A DNA stretch of 64,000 nt, from positions 641,383 to 705,382 of the forward strand of contig NW_025064888.1 in assembly GCF_019112545.1 (NCBI RefSeq), read 5' to 3'. The notes beneath the pieces are model-generated. The model saw only the letters and a list, made by a program, of their open reading frames with translations, did not search any database and was not told the DNA's origin. Positions 1 through 15,399 of the stretch are shown piece by piece. The DNA comes from Guyanagaster necrorhizus (taxonomy: Eukaryota > Basidiomycota > Agaricomycetes > Agaricales > Physalacriaceae). Each line of letters opens with the position of its first letter. The stretch's first letter is position 1. A program made the position numbers and the translations under genes.

Positions 1-3907
<3,907 letters not shown>

Positions 3908-5845
3908 GGATTCAAGCATGATGATGTATTGCACGATAAACTGTATCCATAGGGAGGTTAGAGGTTAGACAAATCGGTATATGGTACCAATAAGGAGCAC
4001 CGGGTTTTTGTGCCACCACTGTAAAGTGTCACAAACCATAACAACACCGTGCCGCTGTGATATCCACCAGGTGCCTACTGGGGACGTCTCACAGGTTTGA
4101 TACTGTCATGGGGACACTAAAAGAAGTAGAGGGTGAGGGATTACATATGTCAATCATGGTCCAAGGGTAGCAGTGCACTAAACAATGATTAGATTTGAGA
4201 GTACCAAAGAGGGGAGGGAATATAGATCGGTGCCGCCCTGAATATCTCTAGTACATGATATACATATTGTACTAATCACAGCTCCAAGGTGGGTAACTGT
4301 AATAAGCATGCAAGAGTGTTGCCAAGACGGTCATCGTAGCTCATAGCAGTCCATGCATCGTGAAGTGTGGGGCATGTGGCATGGACATCAGCAATAAATT
4401 GACATCGAAGGTCGAGTAACCTAGGAGCAATAGCACAGCAGAGAAGAGTGTGCACCGTCCTCGACAGCCGCCTTGGAGAATCGACATAATCGCCATTATC
4501 ATGGGATCTTTGGAGTGATAACCTTCACCCCAACACAAGACCTCAATGGCAAAGATATGGGAGGACGGAAGGAGATGTGTGAGAGCCCTGCGATGTGTGG
4601 GAATCAAGGTGGTAAGGTAAGTATGATGAGCTAGGGTTTTTAGATGCGGGTGCAGACCAGGGACTCCAGGAACATGTTTCATAGAGGCAAAGCATAGTAT
4701 CTTTCACCCTGGACTCGATCTTTTCCATCCATCCAGGATAACATGTCATAATGAATGTGAAGATTAGGAGCGAGGCGTGCGAAGGACCCGCTGTAGACCT
4801 CTAACCAAAGACGGTGCGAGATGCTGCTGCAAGGTTATAGACTCTCACAAAGCGAGCAGTGCGTAGTGGTCCTGTGGCAGGCCTAAAATTGTGGCTTGAA
4901 GCTGTGGTATTCAACCTGAATTTTTTAGTTGCAATAATTCTCATGATACCGCGTAGGCTAACCAACCCAACTCATATTCCATTGCATCCAATTTACCGTG
5001 TCTACTGGAACGTCTCCCCAGTCATGTTGTCACCTTCACTACACCCCGATCCAAAAGTTCTGCCGCTACCTAGCCCTGCTTATCTGGATGCTGCTTTGTC
5101 TCGTGTCGCTCATATGTCAGGAGCTGCTGAATAGGTGGAAAATCTTCTTCAGGAGGAAGAAGAGATACATGGATGGATAAAGCGCATGACTATTCTCGCT
5201 GAAGATAGGTCCTCGATGGAACTTTCTGATCAGTATATGATCGCTGACGTCGGAGTACTGAGCTTTTCTTCATATCGTTTTTGCTACACTTGTATCTTAC
5301 CCTGTCACATATCTGCATAATGGGTACATTACAGGTCACAGTTAATAGAAATTACATTTTGGAATAGCAACCCTGCCTGTTCAAAGGAGTACTTTTACGC
5401 TTGCTCAAACTCGAGCTTTGTTGCGTTATACTAACGTTCGCACCTTCAAGCTTGATGTATGTTCAATAACCTCGCGGCATAAGCATTCTGCATTTTGCGT
5501 GTACGAGGGAAAGAGCTCATGTTCTAAGGAGTCTGAACTCCAGAGTCTAGAGGCACCAGCAGAATCCCGAAACTCAAACGCGTCTATGATTGGTTTACAG
5601 CCATGCAATTTAATCAGTACAAGATCGTGGGCTAGCCATTTAGATTACAGCATACGATGAAGGATAGCAATACAACTCATACAAGCGTGCCAAATAGCTA
5701 ATGAGAGTAAGAGGTCATGATCATGAGAAGATGAAGGGGTATAAAGAAGAAAAAGGTATCAAACATTCAGGGAATAAAACATGAACTAGCATGTCAAAAC
5801 ACAGAACACGAGCCAGCGTGCAAGCATCAGATGCGTTCTAGCGCG
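3908..5845. other. Intergenic stretch without a recognised intact gene
   Basis: This is about 1.9 kb between the ATR stop and the AA9 stop. Short frames occur on both strands (for example around 4341-4749 minus), but none resembles a family I know or shows a convincing splice pattern. The one stretch that reads like former coding sequence is listed separately at 5010-5260. Confidence 0.5.
5010..5260 (+). pseudogene. Possible decayed coding fragment with an internal TAG
   Basis: One frame stays open from about 4859 to 5320 except for a TAG at 5132-5134. The residues on either side (PAYLDAALSRVAHMSGAAE, then VENLLQEEEEIHGW) read like a continuous amphipathic helical protein. The TAG could come from CAG by one transition. 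I do not recognise the family, and there is no clear start codon or partner exon. It may be chance. Confidence 0.2.
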
Positions 5846-6921
5846 TTAATGCCTGTAAAAAGAAAAATCCAAACCACGCATGATTCTAGATACATGGCGG
5901 GGTCTCTTGACGACAGTTAGGGTGTCGTTGGTAACTATACGCTTCTCTAATTTGCAACTTCCCTGCGAATCAGAAGACGCGCTGGTGGAGGTAGCGGAAG
6001 AGGCAGAGGCAGCGGCGGAGGCGGATGCACTCGAGCCGCTACCACCAAGGTCGACGACTGGAGGACCAGGGAAAGTATACGAGGCTTCCGGGTTAGAGTA
6101 AACCTAGAAAACTATTAGCCAGACCTACACTATGCAAAGGCATCGCACATACATCGACCAGGATACCGGGATCAGTGTCGCTGTAAGCCCCAGGCAACTT
6201 TACGAGATCACTACTGGAAGGAACACCGGTGCCAGAGCCTCCCACTTTGAGCTGGGTGCAGGAAGGGTAGAACTCTGCACCTCCTTCCGCCTGGGCGTTC
6301 TGAAGGGCGATTATCTCGTGGCGGATAATATAGTTGCCAGCAGCGAGGTTACTTGGAAGGATCACCTGGGCGGGCACACCATTCACTGCATAATGTTATT
6401 AGATAGCGTAAGAGAAAATTATAATCGCAAACGAACTGAGAGCGGCTTGTGCCCAAGTGCCGTTGGTCCTGCCAGCTTCTTCGATCTTGAACCATTCTGT
6501 GCCTGTTGTATTGTAATCAGCACATGACTGGTCGCCGCAATTGGTCATGTAGGCCATCATAGGTCCGACATTGTGGGGCCACTACCAAGGAAAAAGAGCT
6601 TATTATTTAAATACCGAGCCAGCGAAATGGATAGCTTACTGGGGAACCGCTAGCGCCTGTCCACAAGAATGAGATGGAGCTTCCTGGATTGGCATCGGCA
6701 ACTTGACTGGCTGCAATGGCACTTGGCCCACAGGTAAGATCGGGATTGCTCGCGCCCTTGACGGGATCCTGGGTCGACACCTCGCGGGTGATTCCATCGG
6801 TGCTGCCAGAACCAACAGCAGGACCGGTGTACTCTGTACCGTCGATGGTGACCTTTTGCACGTATCCGTGCCCGGCAACGTAGGAAGCGGCGAGGAATGG
6901 GAGGAAAAAAGATGCTTTCAT
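5846..6921 (-). CDS. AA9 (former GH61) lytic polysaccharide monooxygenase
   Basis: Secreted copper enzyme for oxidative cleavage of cellulose or related glucans. Four exons join in phase: 6921-6640, 6581-6437, 6385-6153 and 6103-5846, giving 305 residues. The start at 6921 was chosen because MKASFFLPFLAASYVAG is a good signal peptide and leaves His-Gly-Tyr at the mature N-terminus. That is the first His of the copper brace. The second is in WPHNVGP, across the first splice. The conserved region RHEIIAL...EFYPSC follows. The tail is Ser/Ala-rich (about residues 235-255) and ends with a basic SRIMR segment. No CBM1 is present. An alternative final intron (GT at the VSRIMR codons, AG just before the last codons) would give a shorter C-terminus ending RHALTR. 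I prefer the unspliced end because an SRxMR tail is common in AA9. Confidence 0.93.
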
Positions 6922-7800
6922 TATTACCATTGGTCGGTCAAAGAGAGGATATAAAAGTCAGTCAGCGCAGCGAAAAGACCGTCGGTGTAAAAGGATGAGG
7001 ATTCAAGGAAGGTGAGGGAGTTTGGGAACGGTCGCGCTTGCCAAGAGAGACTGTGGGAGGTGGAAAGCAACGTCGGTCTTTTATAGCAGACATTAGGTGC
7101 GTGCATGTAGCGAGGGAATCGTCATGCATTACGGATCCTGAAGGAAAAAGGAACTAACACGAGAGAGACGTGGGAGTGTCGTGTAAATGCCCAGTTGTAT
7201 GGGAAAGGAAGAGACTGATAAGGTTGGAAATAGAACTGGAGCTGGATCAATACGTAAACCTTGTTATTTCCGTCCTTCATTTCCTGCCTCATGTTTCCGA
7301 AAACCCGGCGACTACAAGCGATGGGGACGCGTCAGGGGCGCTGATTTCTGCGTCGCCCTGGCTGCTGCGACCATGATGATATAGAATAAGCAAGGGATAT
7401 CCATGTAAGCTGCACTACAACATCATTGACGGCAGATGCGCAGGAGCCATAGCGAGATCCAGGACGTCGGCGATTTCTGCTTTCAAACCATGTTTCCTCA
7501 ATGTCAAGGATTCCCTGGTCAACGTTGGGTTGATGTGCCAATGAACCTCGCTTAGACATGATCGTGGTGCATGAATAAGACTAGACATACCTGCTGTATT
7601 GTACAATCAATATTCATCACTTCAATCTTTGTATCAGAATGTTTTCTCCCTCGCACACCGGTGCCGTTCCGCCCAAATAGATATGCATGCACCAAGAATA
7701 AGAACGAAACATCATTTAATGTAGTAGTAATACAACAATCTCCAAGACATGACCTACAGTCCAAACGCATCATTCCAACCCAAATACAATGTCCAAAAGA
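6922..7800. other. Promoter side of AA9 and intergenic DNA
   Basis: Apart from the TATA box at 7078-7085 I see no supportable gene. A minus frame at 7332-7559 has an ATG but no family resemblance and no splice partners. Confidence 0.5.
7078..7085 (-). promoter_or_regulatory. TATA box of the AA9 gene
   Basis: TATAAAAG reads on the minus strand about 157 nt upstream of the AA9 ATG. It is the only good TATA motif on that strand there. Strong TATA boxes suit a tightly induced secreted enzyme. Confidence 0.5.
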
Positions 7801-8844
7801 TCAAGAAAATGCCAAACCAGTGAACGTTGCAACGGCCCCAACAACCGCCGCACCTGCAACTGTTTTCAAACTGCTTCTTCGTCCGCTATCATTCTCTGCC
7901 TTAGCGTTATCGGCCAACAGCTTGGCCTGTCCTTCAATCGTCGCGCAAAACTTCTGAGTATCCACCGGGTCCTGTCCCACAACAAGGACCTGCTCTTCAT
8001 TCTCCGACTCCATAGAAGTGATTCTCCGCGTGTGAAACCCGTGTTTCAACGCAGCAGCTTCTATTTCGACGATGTCAGATTTCGGAAGGAGGTACGCGGT
8101 GGTTTGCTTGTAGCGGCTGTTAAGGCTGTCGACGAAGGAGCTGCGTTGCAGGGAAGACATACTGCAGGTGCGAGGTTTGGCGGAAGGTGGAACAGCCGAT
8201 AAATCGAACATGGGCTCTTCGCTCTTCGGCTTTGGGGTGAGTGGTACCTCCAGAACGGTTGGATGAGGAGCGACGCTTGCAACAGACGGACCTGTTCCCG
8301 GGAAGGTGCAAGGCATGGCCCTGTCTTTGGCTCTACTCTTCGGAGATTTGGCTTTCGGCGTATTAAGCGCGTCCTGCCACCTGACAACCGATTTCCTATA
8401 CCTTTCATCTTCATCCCCAGTGTCGGTACGATGTAACAGCGAATTGAGAATCTCGCTCGAAGACGAGGATATGGAGGCGATGCTTTCGGCAGGAACGGTG
8501 GTTGCCCGTTGAGTGGATTCGCGTCGGCGTCTCTGGCGAACCGCGGCGCGGGTGTCTTCTAGTTCCCAAGTACCTGCAGCGGCAGCGGCGGCTGCGTTTG
8601 TATCGTGGGGCGCAGGGGACGTCTGAAGTTTCATTGAACCAAGTGCACTGGTGATATTGGTTTCTTCAGACGGGCCATCGTCCTTCGCCGCGGCGGCGTA
8701 TGGACAGCCTTGGCGAGGGTGGCCCGCCCTACGACGCCCACACTGAGCGCATTGCGGGATTTTACGTGGGGTAGTGGCAGGACTGTTGCTGCCAGAGGAT
8801 GTTGGTTTAGCAGGTGATTGGGTGGATCGTAAGACTGGTGCCAT
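7801..8844 (-). CDS. Unknown protein with a Cys/His motif and C-terminal hydrophobic tail
   Basis: A single open frame of 347 residues from ATG 8844. The frame stays open upstream to about 8994 without another ATG, so a 5' exon is possible. Near the N-terminus is CAQCGRRRAGHPRQGCPY, a C-x2-C-G...G-H...C-P arrangement that could bind zinc. The middle is low-complexity and rich in Ser, Pro and Ala, including an eight-Ala run and a basic RQRRRR block, and is probably disordered. The last 20 or so residues (VAGAAVVGAVATFTGLAF) form one hydrophobic helix, as in tail-anchored proteins. The gene at 51342-51818 has the same plan: a similar Cys motif, then a C-terminal helix. I do not know a function. 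Confidence 0.7.
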   Translation of the reverse strand: MAPVLRSTQSPAKPTSSGSNSPATTPRKIPQCAQCGRRRAGHPRQGCPYAAAAKDDGPSEETNITSALGSMKLQTSPAPHDTNAAAAAAAGTWELEDTRAAVRQRRRRESTQRATTVPAESIASISSSSSEILNSLLHRTDTGDEDERYRKSVVRWQDALNTPKAKSPKSRAKDRAMPCTFPGTGPSVASVAPHPTVLEVPLTPKPKSEEPMFDLSAVPPSAKPRTCSMSSLQRSSFVDSLNSRYKQTTAYLLPKSDIVEIEAAALKHGFHTRRITSMESENEEQVLVVGQDPVDTQKFCATIEGQAKLLADNAKAENDSGRRSSLKTVAGAAVVGAVATFTGLAFS

Positions 8845-9387
8845 GGTGGGTAAACGTGAGATTATAGCATTCGCGGTGGTGGCCGAGAGTAAATATTCGT
8901 CAGACACAGTTGCCGAGCTGGGTGAACAAGGAATACCTTGTTTGTTGTCTTTGTTGTCGATGATCCCGGCTGCAAAGAAACCTAAAAGAGACAAGATGAA
9001 AGGCGGAAAGAGACGTGTCCTGCAAAGAAGCCAAAGATCGAGCCGTGGTGGTGGTAGTCCAAGTGAGATTCTTTTCTTATTTACAACGGCTTGTGAAGGC
9101 CAAACTCAAAGTCTCGAGTTGCTGCCTCCCGCAATGCTTTATGTAAGGCAAGCGCAAGTTGTGACGAGTTTTCGATACTTTTTATTTCACGAAATACTTT
9201 TATGTGAATCAACTAAAAGACTTGAGCACCAGAGCCATCGGCAGGGCTGTTGGCTTCCTTTGGTTGACATTCATTCTCATTAAGATTAAAGGCACGAGAA
9301 ACAACAAGAGCACAGGGAAATATTAATGTAGATCTAAGCAAAATTTAAAACCTTTTGAAACATCTAATCAACTCGGAACTTGGTATA
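8845..9387. other. Intergenic between two tail-to-head minus-strand genes
   Basis: Upstream region of the 7801-8844 gene and 3' flank of the CDF gene. The open frame reading back from 8844 towards 8994 is noted with that gene. Nothing else was recognised. Confidence 0.5.
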
Positions 9388-11104
9388 TTATGTCGGTTTT
9401 CGATGTTCCTGAAAAACGCGGTCAGATGGATTGCTTTCATTGCATAGTGAGAACGTACCGGTGAGTGCGTCGTCTCATAATCAACATGGACGAATGCCCT
9501 TTCAACATTCGGGAGCTCCTCGATCTTGTCCTGCAATTGCTGGCTAACATCATGAGCCTTATACAGCGGCGTCGATCCATCCATCACAATATCGATTTCA
9601 ACAAAGTAGTCGGGACCGCTCTGTGGGGATGTAGGTTCAGCTCTGATACAGAAATTCACAAAGCGACGTACATGATATGCTCGAACAGTGTCTAGTTGCA
9701 CAATGTCATCGCTGAAGGTCATGGATTTGTATATCAGAAGCTGTAAGAACTCGTGCGGCGCCGACTTTCCGGCTAGAAATTCGAACTGGCGGCATATGGT
9801 CGAAGTCCACGAAATGATGATACCAAGGCCGATCTGCTTGCTTATCAGTTATCGAATTGTTTTAACGGAAGGATGACTGACGATGATAGCACCCATAGGA
9901 TCAAGGTCTGTAACAATGAGTGATGCATTAGCAAGGAAAGAGATAGCACCTACACCACCTTAATTTACTCCCACCAGCAGACATGAGGATACCTTGGAAG
10001 GATCAGACCAGGAAGGTTGCTCATGAGAGTAGACTTACCGAATGTGTTGATCCAGAGATCGTTACGATGGTCTTCCCAAAGAACGGCAACTTGGCTGGAA
10101 TTTTTTCGGAATGGGTAGCACAAGATAAAAAGCATTAGCTTCACACCTAACGCCAGGTGAGTACCGGCAAGGATAGAGACGACAGTCTTACCCAACGCAG
10201 CCGCTACAGCAATGATAGATGGAAGATGAAAAGCTTGCAAATCGTCGTTCTTTTTCGAGATCAGGGACCTGACGGATTCCACCACGACGATGAGATTAAC
10301 GCTGGCCATCCTGTGCGACGAGTGGATGAGTTAGATAAATACTGAGGAAGGACTCGAGGTGAGGAACATACAAGGAACCTATAACAGATGATGAGCATCC
10401 GTAAAAAGTAACGATATGGAGCCAACCAACCATATACGACATTCCCAATATTTTCCAGACGTGCACCGCCTACAGGCCACTTGTTCGCATCGAGCTTCTC
10501 TGCCTTTACATGCAACCAGAATAGGACCACATTGCTGCCAATATCAAAGACAGAATCGATGCCGGTCGCGAGAAGGGATAAGGAGACAGAGGAAATGGCG
10601 GCGTACACTGCATAAGATGTGAGTGATGTTGTTACATAGATGTATAGAAGAAGCGTACTCTGAATGACACAGAGAGCAAGGTTTGATATAAGACTAGCCC
10701 ATACCGCTATCTTCACCTAGAAGGTGTGCTCAACAACTAGATAGTAGCACTGCTAAAGAAGAAAATATTACCCAGAGCCTGGCTGATTCTTCTTCATCCT
10801 TTGCATCGCTCGTGTGCTGTTCCAGGGGCTTCAACAGATACGCGATGAGCTGGGAAACCACCTCAATACGATAACTCTCATCCGATAAATTGAATTGGAC
10901 ACGCACATCGTTCTGTCGATTCTGATACTTGACTACAGCAGCTTTCTTCTTGCCGTTGGCCCTATGTCGGAGCTCGGCAAGGTCTGTTTCCGACTGAATG
11001 CCATTCCTGAGATTGAACGGGTCGGCGCTATTTTCTACTGCAGTAGAGGCACCAGATGCCTCGACGTCCTGGGTTCTCGATAAGTCGAGGCCAAAATTGA
11101 CACC
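9388..11104 (-). CDS. Cation diffusion facilitator (CDF) metal transporter, probably Mn-type
   Basis: Membrane antiporter moving divalent metal out of the cytosol. Exons in phase: 11104-10772, 10716-10659, 10607-10431, 10378-10372, 10310-10192, 10146-10039, 9992-9954, 9907-9882, 9833-9672, 9620-9459 and 9408-9388, giving 403 residues from the first assigned base. The fourth exon is only 7 nt. TM2 carries IDSVFDIGSNVVLFWLH and TM5 carries WEDHRNDLWIN. Both have a D-x3-D metal site, which in this family points to Mn rather than the H-x3-D of Zn members. The cytosolic C-terminal domain (YFVEIDIVMDGSTPL, VERAFVHVDYE) is complete. The true start is unresolved: the first exon opens in phase after an acceptor at 11105, and no in-frame ATG lies just upstream. 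A leader reading with a TTG at 11223 would join in phase but is not a start. The N-terminal domain has the lysine-rich segment usual before the membrane part. Confidence 0.9.
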
Positions 11105-12435
11105 CTAAATGAGAGATGGTCATGCTCGACTATAGCGGTACACTTTTCCTCAATGCTCACGTTTGTGGTCTGAATATCGACGGGAAAGTGAGAAGAAACG
11201 AAACAACGGATGAACCAAAACAATGGAACGATCCTAATCAGGCATGATCAAACCGCAAATCACAGGGACCGTACCATTAATGAGGGTCTTGACGTTAGCT
11301 GGAATGCCAGCCAAGTTCGAAGATACAAAGGAGGCTTCTGGATGGATGCAAGGAGGATGTGTCGTGGCACAAAGCTGGAAGGCTGTTCTCGGAAAGATGA
11401 CTCGCCTCGGACTCTGCCGAATGTCTTTCCCACCTGCTAATGTGTATACGTACTAGCATATGGTCGGATCGTCCTATCGCGTATGCTATTTAGTCGCACC
11501 CGACTTCTCCACATTGCATGACCCTCGACTGTATGGTGAGCTCAGATCAATTTATTTTTCTTCTTTACAGCTACGGAGGCGCGCGCTTAAAAGTTATGAA
11601 CAGCCCTCATGAAACCCATTCTTAGCGCATCGACGTCGTCACTTCTTCTACTCGTCGTCTCGTGTGTCATTGCATGAATGCTTCACCAAATTCAGAGTTG
11701 TTCTCTGCTCTCAGCAAGACATTCTGATATTGTGATACTTTGGACGTCTATGGCAAAACACCAATTCGTCCAGAAAATGAAGCTGAAGATTCGGTAGGTC
11801 ACTGACAGGCTAGCTCAGTTGGCACGTCGACGAATCTGCTGGAGCAGAAACGACAGGCACCACGACAGCTATTCCGAGGTCCCTCGTTGGTGACGTCCGC
11901 CGTCGTCATTTCCGATTTTACTGGCCGACCCAGCCGTCATGCAGTGCACATACTAGTAGGCCAGACACATCATGATGAAGATAGGGCTCTGCAATAACTT
12001 GTACAACCTTGCACTGCAACAGGCGATTCTTTGCACAACATCTCATGATCGAATATCACCATACAGTATTGCAGTGCCCATCCATTGACAATCATTGTCC
12101 AGTGTCAGGAAGCCTTGTGTTCGGCACCAGTTCTTGTCGTAAGGATACCTTTCATAAACAAGAATGCAATAGCAATCGTGCACCCTGGACCTTGTTAGGA
12201 CTTGTCGGGAGATATAGTGCACAGTGAGACCAAAGTAGCGCACTTGGAGATATCGTGATGTCTTCCGTCACGACAACCGAAGAATGACAGTTACTTAGTT
12301 AGTTGGCGGGCTAACGTTGCCGCGGACCTTTATCGGGAAGTATCAAGCACTGCATCATAGCACGTGGTCCTCAAGATTTAGACAATGCACTATAGTTGCA
12401 TCTCTACCAATTCATTCCACCATTAGTGTGAATCT
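11105..12435. other. Intergenic, probably holding the missing 5' exon of the CDF gene
   Basis: Two genes start away from each other here. No further gene was recognised. A short arginine/serine-rich leader around 11130-11225 could be the CDF first exon, but frames do not join cleanly to any ATG. Confidence 0.4.
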
Positions 12436-15068
12436 ATGTCCAACATGGACACACCTCAGTACCATGTCGAACAGGATGATGACGTTCAAGGTCAAGGCGA
12501 CCAACTCCCAACCTACGACGACCTCGCAGCTCAGCATGGTCCCAATTCTAGGCATGCATCCACTAGCTCGATGATATCTCTCGTGGCTGATCATGTCTCC
12601 TCTCAGGTTCGGTCGGTGGAGAGGATGGGTCGAGAAACGGTATGTCATGAATGCTACTATTCACTCAGGTTCTAAACGTGGTCATCTCAGAGCTGCTGAG
12701 CGTTACATGGATATCACCCCGGAGGAACGCGCAAGAAGACGTGAACGCGGCTGGGGAAACGACGAAATGGTGCGCCTGTCAATCCGCTTCCCTACCTCCT
12801 TAGTATCATTCTAATTACCACTGATCTGTTCCAGGACGATGCATCCCAGTCAAGCAGTCTTCTAAGCGTCCCTCCCATCATTCAAGAGCCCTCAACTCCA
12901 ACGGCAAATACTTATCTTCATATCCTAACTGAGGACCTAAATGAATGTATGCCACCTCCAGAGATGCCACGGTTGAATTCTCCATTACCACCCTTACCCG
13001 CTATCAGCACAAGACTGCGCCCAACACATTTAAAGATAAATAATTTCGGGTCGCGGTTCCTTCCCCATGCAACTGCTCCTATCCGTTGCCTACTTCCCCT
13101 TCTCTCCGGAAAGCTCTTGCTCGTCGGTCACGATGAAGGTCTTTCCGTTCTGGATATGTACCCCCAAGAGTGGTCGGAGCAAGACACGGGGATTACGATC
13201 AAAGGCCCAGAGGAGGCTGTATCGCGGCCTATATGGCTTGGTGAAGGGTTTAGTGTTTTTAACCCTTAAAAAAGTTGAATAGAAATCTGATATCTTGTCG
13301 TAGCGTCTACCAATTGTCTCTACTCGAGGTAGAGCAGACAGGAGGAACACCTCAAGGCGTAGTCCTTGCCCTCGTTGGTCCAGATCCTAATACGCCAACA
13401 TCGAAAGATGCAGAGTCGCTCAGAACACTTCGTATGTACAATCTGTCTAGCTTAACCAGCCTCGCGAAATGGGCCGTAGCCCAGAAGGTACAGTTGTGTG
13501 CCTTGATCGCAATATCATATTTAATCAACCGTTTCTTCATAGGGAAAGCGACCGCTGGACTTATCGAGACCGTCAAATTGGATTGCACAGCAGTCACCAG
13601 TGAAAAAGCATCGTTCCCGGAGTAGTATAGCACGTGGGCTAAAATCATGGATCGACGCTCCCAATAATCACCCTGTTGAACCGCCTACGTCTTCATACCA
13701 TAATCTGTTGTCTCCTGCTACGATTATCAGCTCCTTGAATAATGTTGCAAGTCGAGCAAGTAGTCGCTCATCATCACCTAATCAGCAAAGTTCAGATGAA
13801 CCATCGTGGGACCTTGTCGACGACCTGCCACTCCGATGGGCAACCGATTTTGTTCCCCTGGCATCTCCAGGCTCCCGTTTAGCGAACCTGAGTGTCATTT
13901 CTTATGCGCTATGGAATCACAGCGAACGAAATTCTGGTGGCCGAATGCTGGCAGTAGCCACCAAGACAAACATACTGTTGTACGAGACGCCCAAAAGGGA
14001 GCGTGCTTTCCGTTTTGTCAAGGTTAGTGAATTTTCCTATCTGTACGACTTTGAATAATGACCTCACTTTTTTGTTTTAAGGACTTCTACACTCCTTTGA
14101 CACCGAGAAGCATCACCTTTTTTCAGCAAGTAGTGCATGATGTAGCGCGGAGTCCCTCCGACACAGGATCGTCTTCGCGGTTTCACCATGGACGCAGGAG
14201 GTCAGATAGCAGTAGTACTGCACGAGGAGACCGCGCACTTACACCTCCTAGCGCATTCCTGAGCTATGGTACCCATCTCAGCATCTTTGTCGTTTTTGAC
14301 AAGAAGGCTGGCTGGATCCGCTTGGCTGATTCTGCTGTTGGGGAGGTGGAGCTCTATGACGACGGCGCGGGATCCCGTCATTCGCGTGAGCTCAACAGCT
14401 CAATCAACTCACGCAGGTCTCGTCATTCCCTGGACGTCAGTTCAGCATTGAGTAAATGGATATCCCCAGTCCACTGCGAAGTACCCCTCCCTTCTTCGTC
14501 GGCGTATCCTTTGACCAAGAAGATCCTTCTCTTGACTCGTGGTAAACAGACCCACATTCTACCTTGCCCGGTACCTACAGGTGCCTCAACCTCATGTCCC
14601 CCGTTACGCGTAATCATCTGGAAGTCGCCGCCGACGAGTGTGACGCCGAGGATATGTTCGAACATTGATCCTCCATCAAAATTCCTTCAACTGATCGCTC
14701 TCGGTGAAGATGGGGTAGAGGTGCAGGAGATGTCCGTGAGCTTCCTAAGCAAAGGCAAAGGAAAGGCTCCGGTTGATGACATCATCTATGGCCAGGATGA
14801 TATCGGAGGTGACACGGGCTTTCTCTGTGTCGGCGGGCACTGGGACCAACCATTGTATCCGCCATATCAACCACTCAACCGATCCGCCAGTAACGCGAGT
14901 GATATCTCAGCGGAGTCTGTTAACAGTATAGAATCGGAAGAACTCCTGGCGAAGATGAAAATGGAACAAGGGCTTTATGGTTGGTGTCGCAAGGGTCTGG
15001 AGGATTGGCGAGTCTTCTGGTTGGGCGGTTCTATCGCAGATGACGATGATTCTGATACAGACGATTAA
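12436..15068 (+). CDS. Large beta-propeller-like (CNH-like) protein of unknown role
   Basis: Seven exons join in phase: 12436-12551, 12607-12639, 12691-12769, 12835-13247, 13304-13487, 13543-14022 and 14082-15068, giving 763 residues. The first intron has a GC donor. It is needed to bring PTYDDL...GPNSR into frame with FGRWRGWVEKR. The N-terminus is polar, followed by the basic segment ITPEERARRRERGWG. From about residue 130 onwards, repeated short beta-strand stretches such as GKLLLVGHDEGLSVLDM and GRMLAVATKTNILLYE resemble the blades of citron-homology or WD-like propellers. Long Ser-rich insertions sit between them. The C-terminus is acidic (DDDDSDTDD). CNH domains often bind small GTPases, but no Rho-GEF or kinase domain is present, so I do not assign a role. 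Confidence 0.75.
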
Positions 15069-15399
15069 AAATGAGTATTATCTCACATCGATCGCGAAAA
15101 GTAAAACGGCACTGTTGTGTATCTAATAACCATCTCATGCATATCATCATGGAAAAGTCATTCATTATAGGTTGAAATGTAAAGGTAGCCTATGAACTGT
15201 TGTAATTGATGTCGAGAATTATATAAATAGTTATACAAACTGTTGGATTCCCAAGAACAGTATCCAAACCGGTCTTCCATAGGTAAAAGAGATCCACAGC
15301 CATGAACGTGATATATTGACAAGCGTCCAATGCAATGCGGTAAAGTCCATCAAGGTGATAAAACACACGGAATCAACCAGTCAGGTGGTGTGTCATATA
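15069..15399. other. Short convergent intergenic region
   Basis: Lies between the stop of the plus-strand propeller gene and the stop of the minus-strand TRP-like gene. It is AT-richer than its flanks. If the final GTAAGT of the TRP-like gene is used as a donor, part of this stretch would hold its last exon. Confidence 0.4.

Noticed and set aside
8845..8994. Extending the 7801-8844 protein to 8994
   Set aside because: The frame is open, but the first codon is TTG and the region ends at an acceptor-like CTCTTTTAG. ATG 8844 is the first real start.
11035..11223. Frame beginning at 11223 as the start of the CDF gene
   Set aside because: It joins in phase to the first assigned exon, but its first codon is TTG and an in-frame stop lies just upstream, so it cannot be the true start.
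11802..11895. Possible tRNA gene (TAGCTCAGTTGG looks like an A-box)
   Set aside because: The seven bases before it have no complementary partner downstream (the same GACAGGC recurs as a direct, not inverted, repeat) and no good B-box follows.
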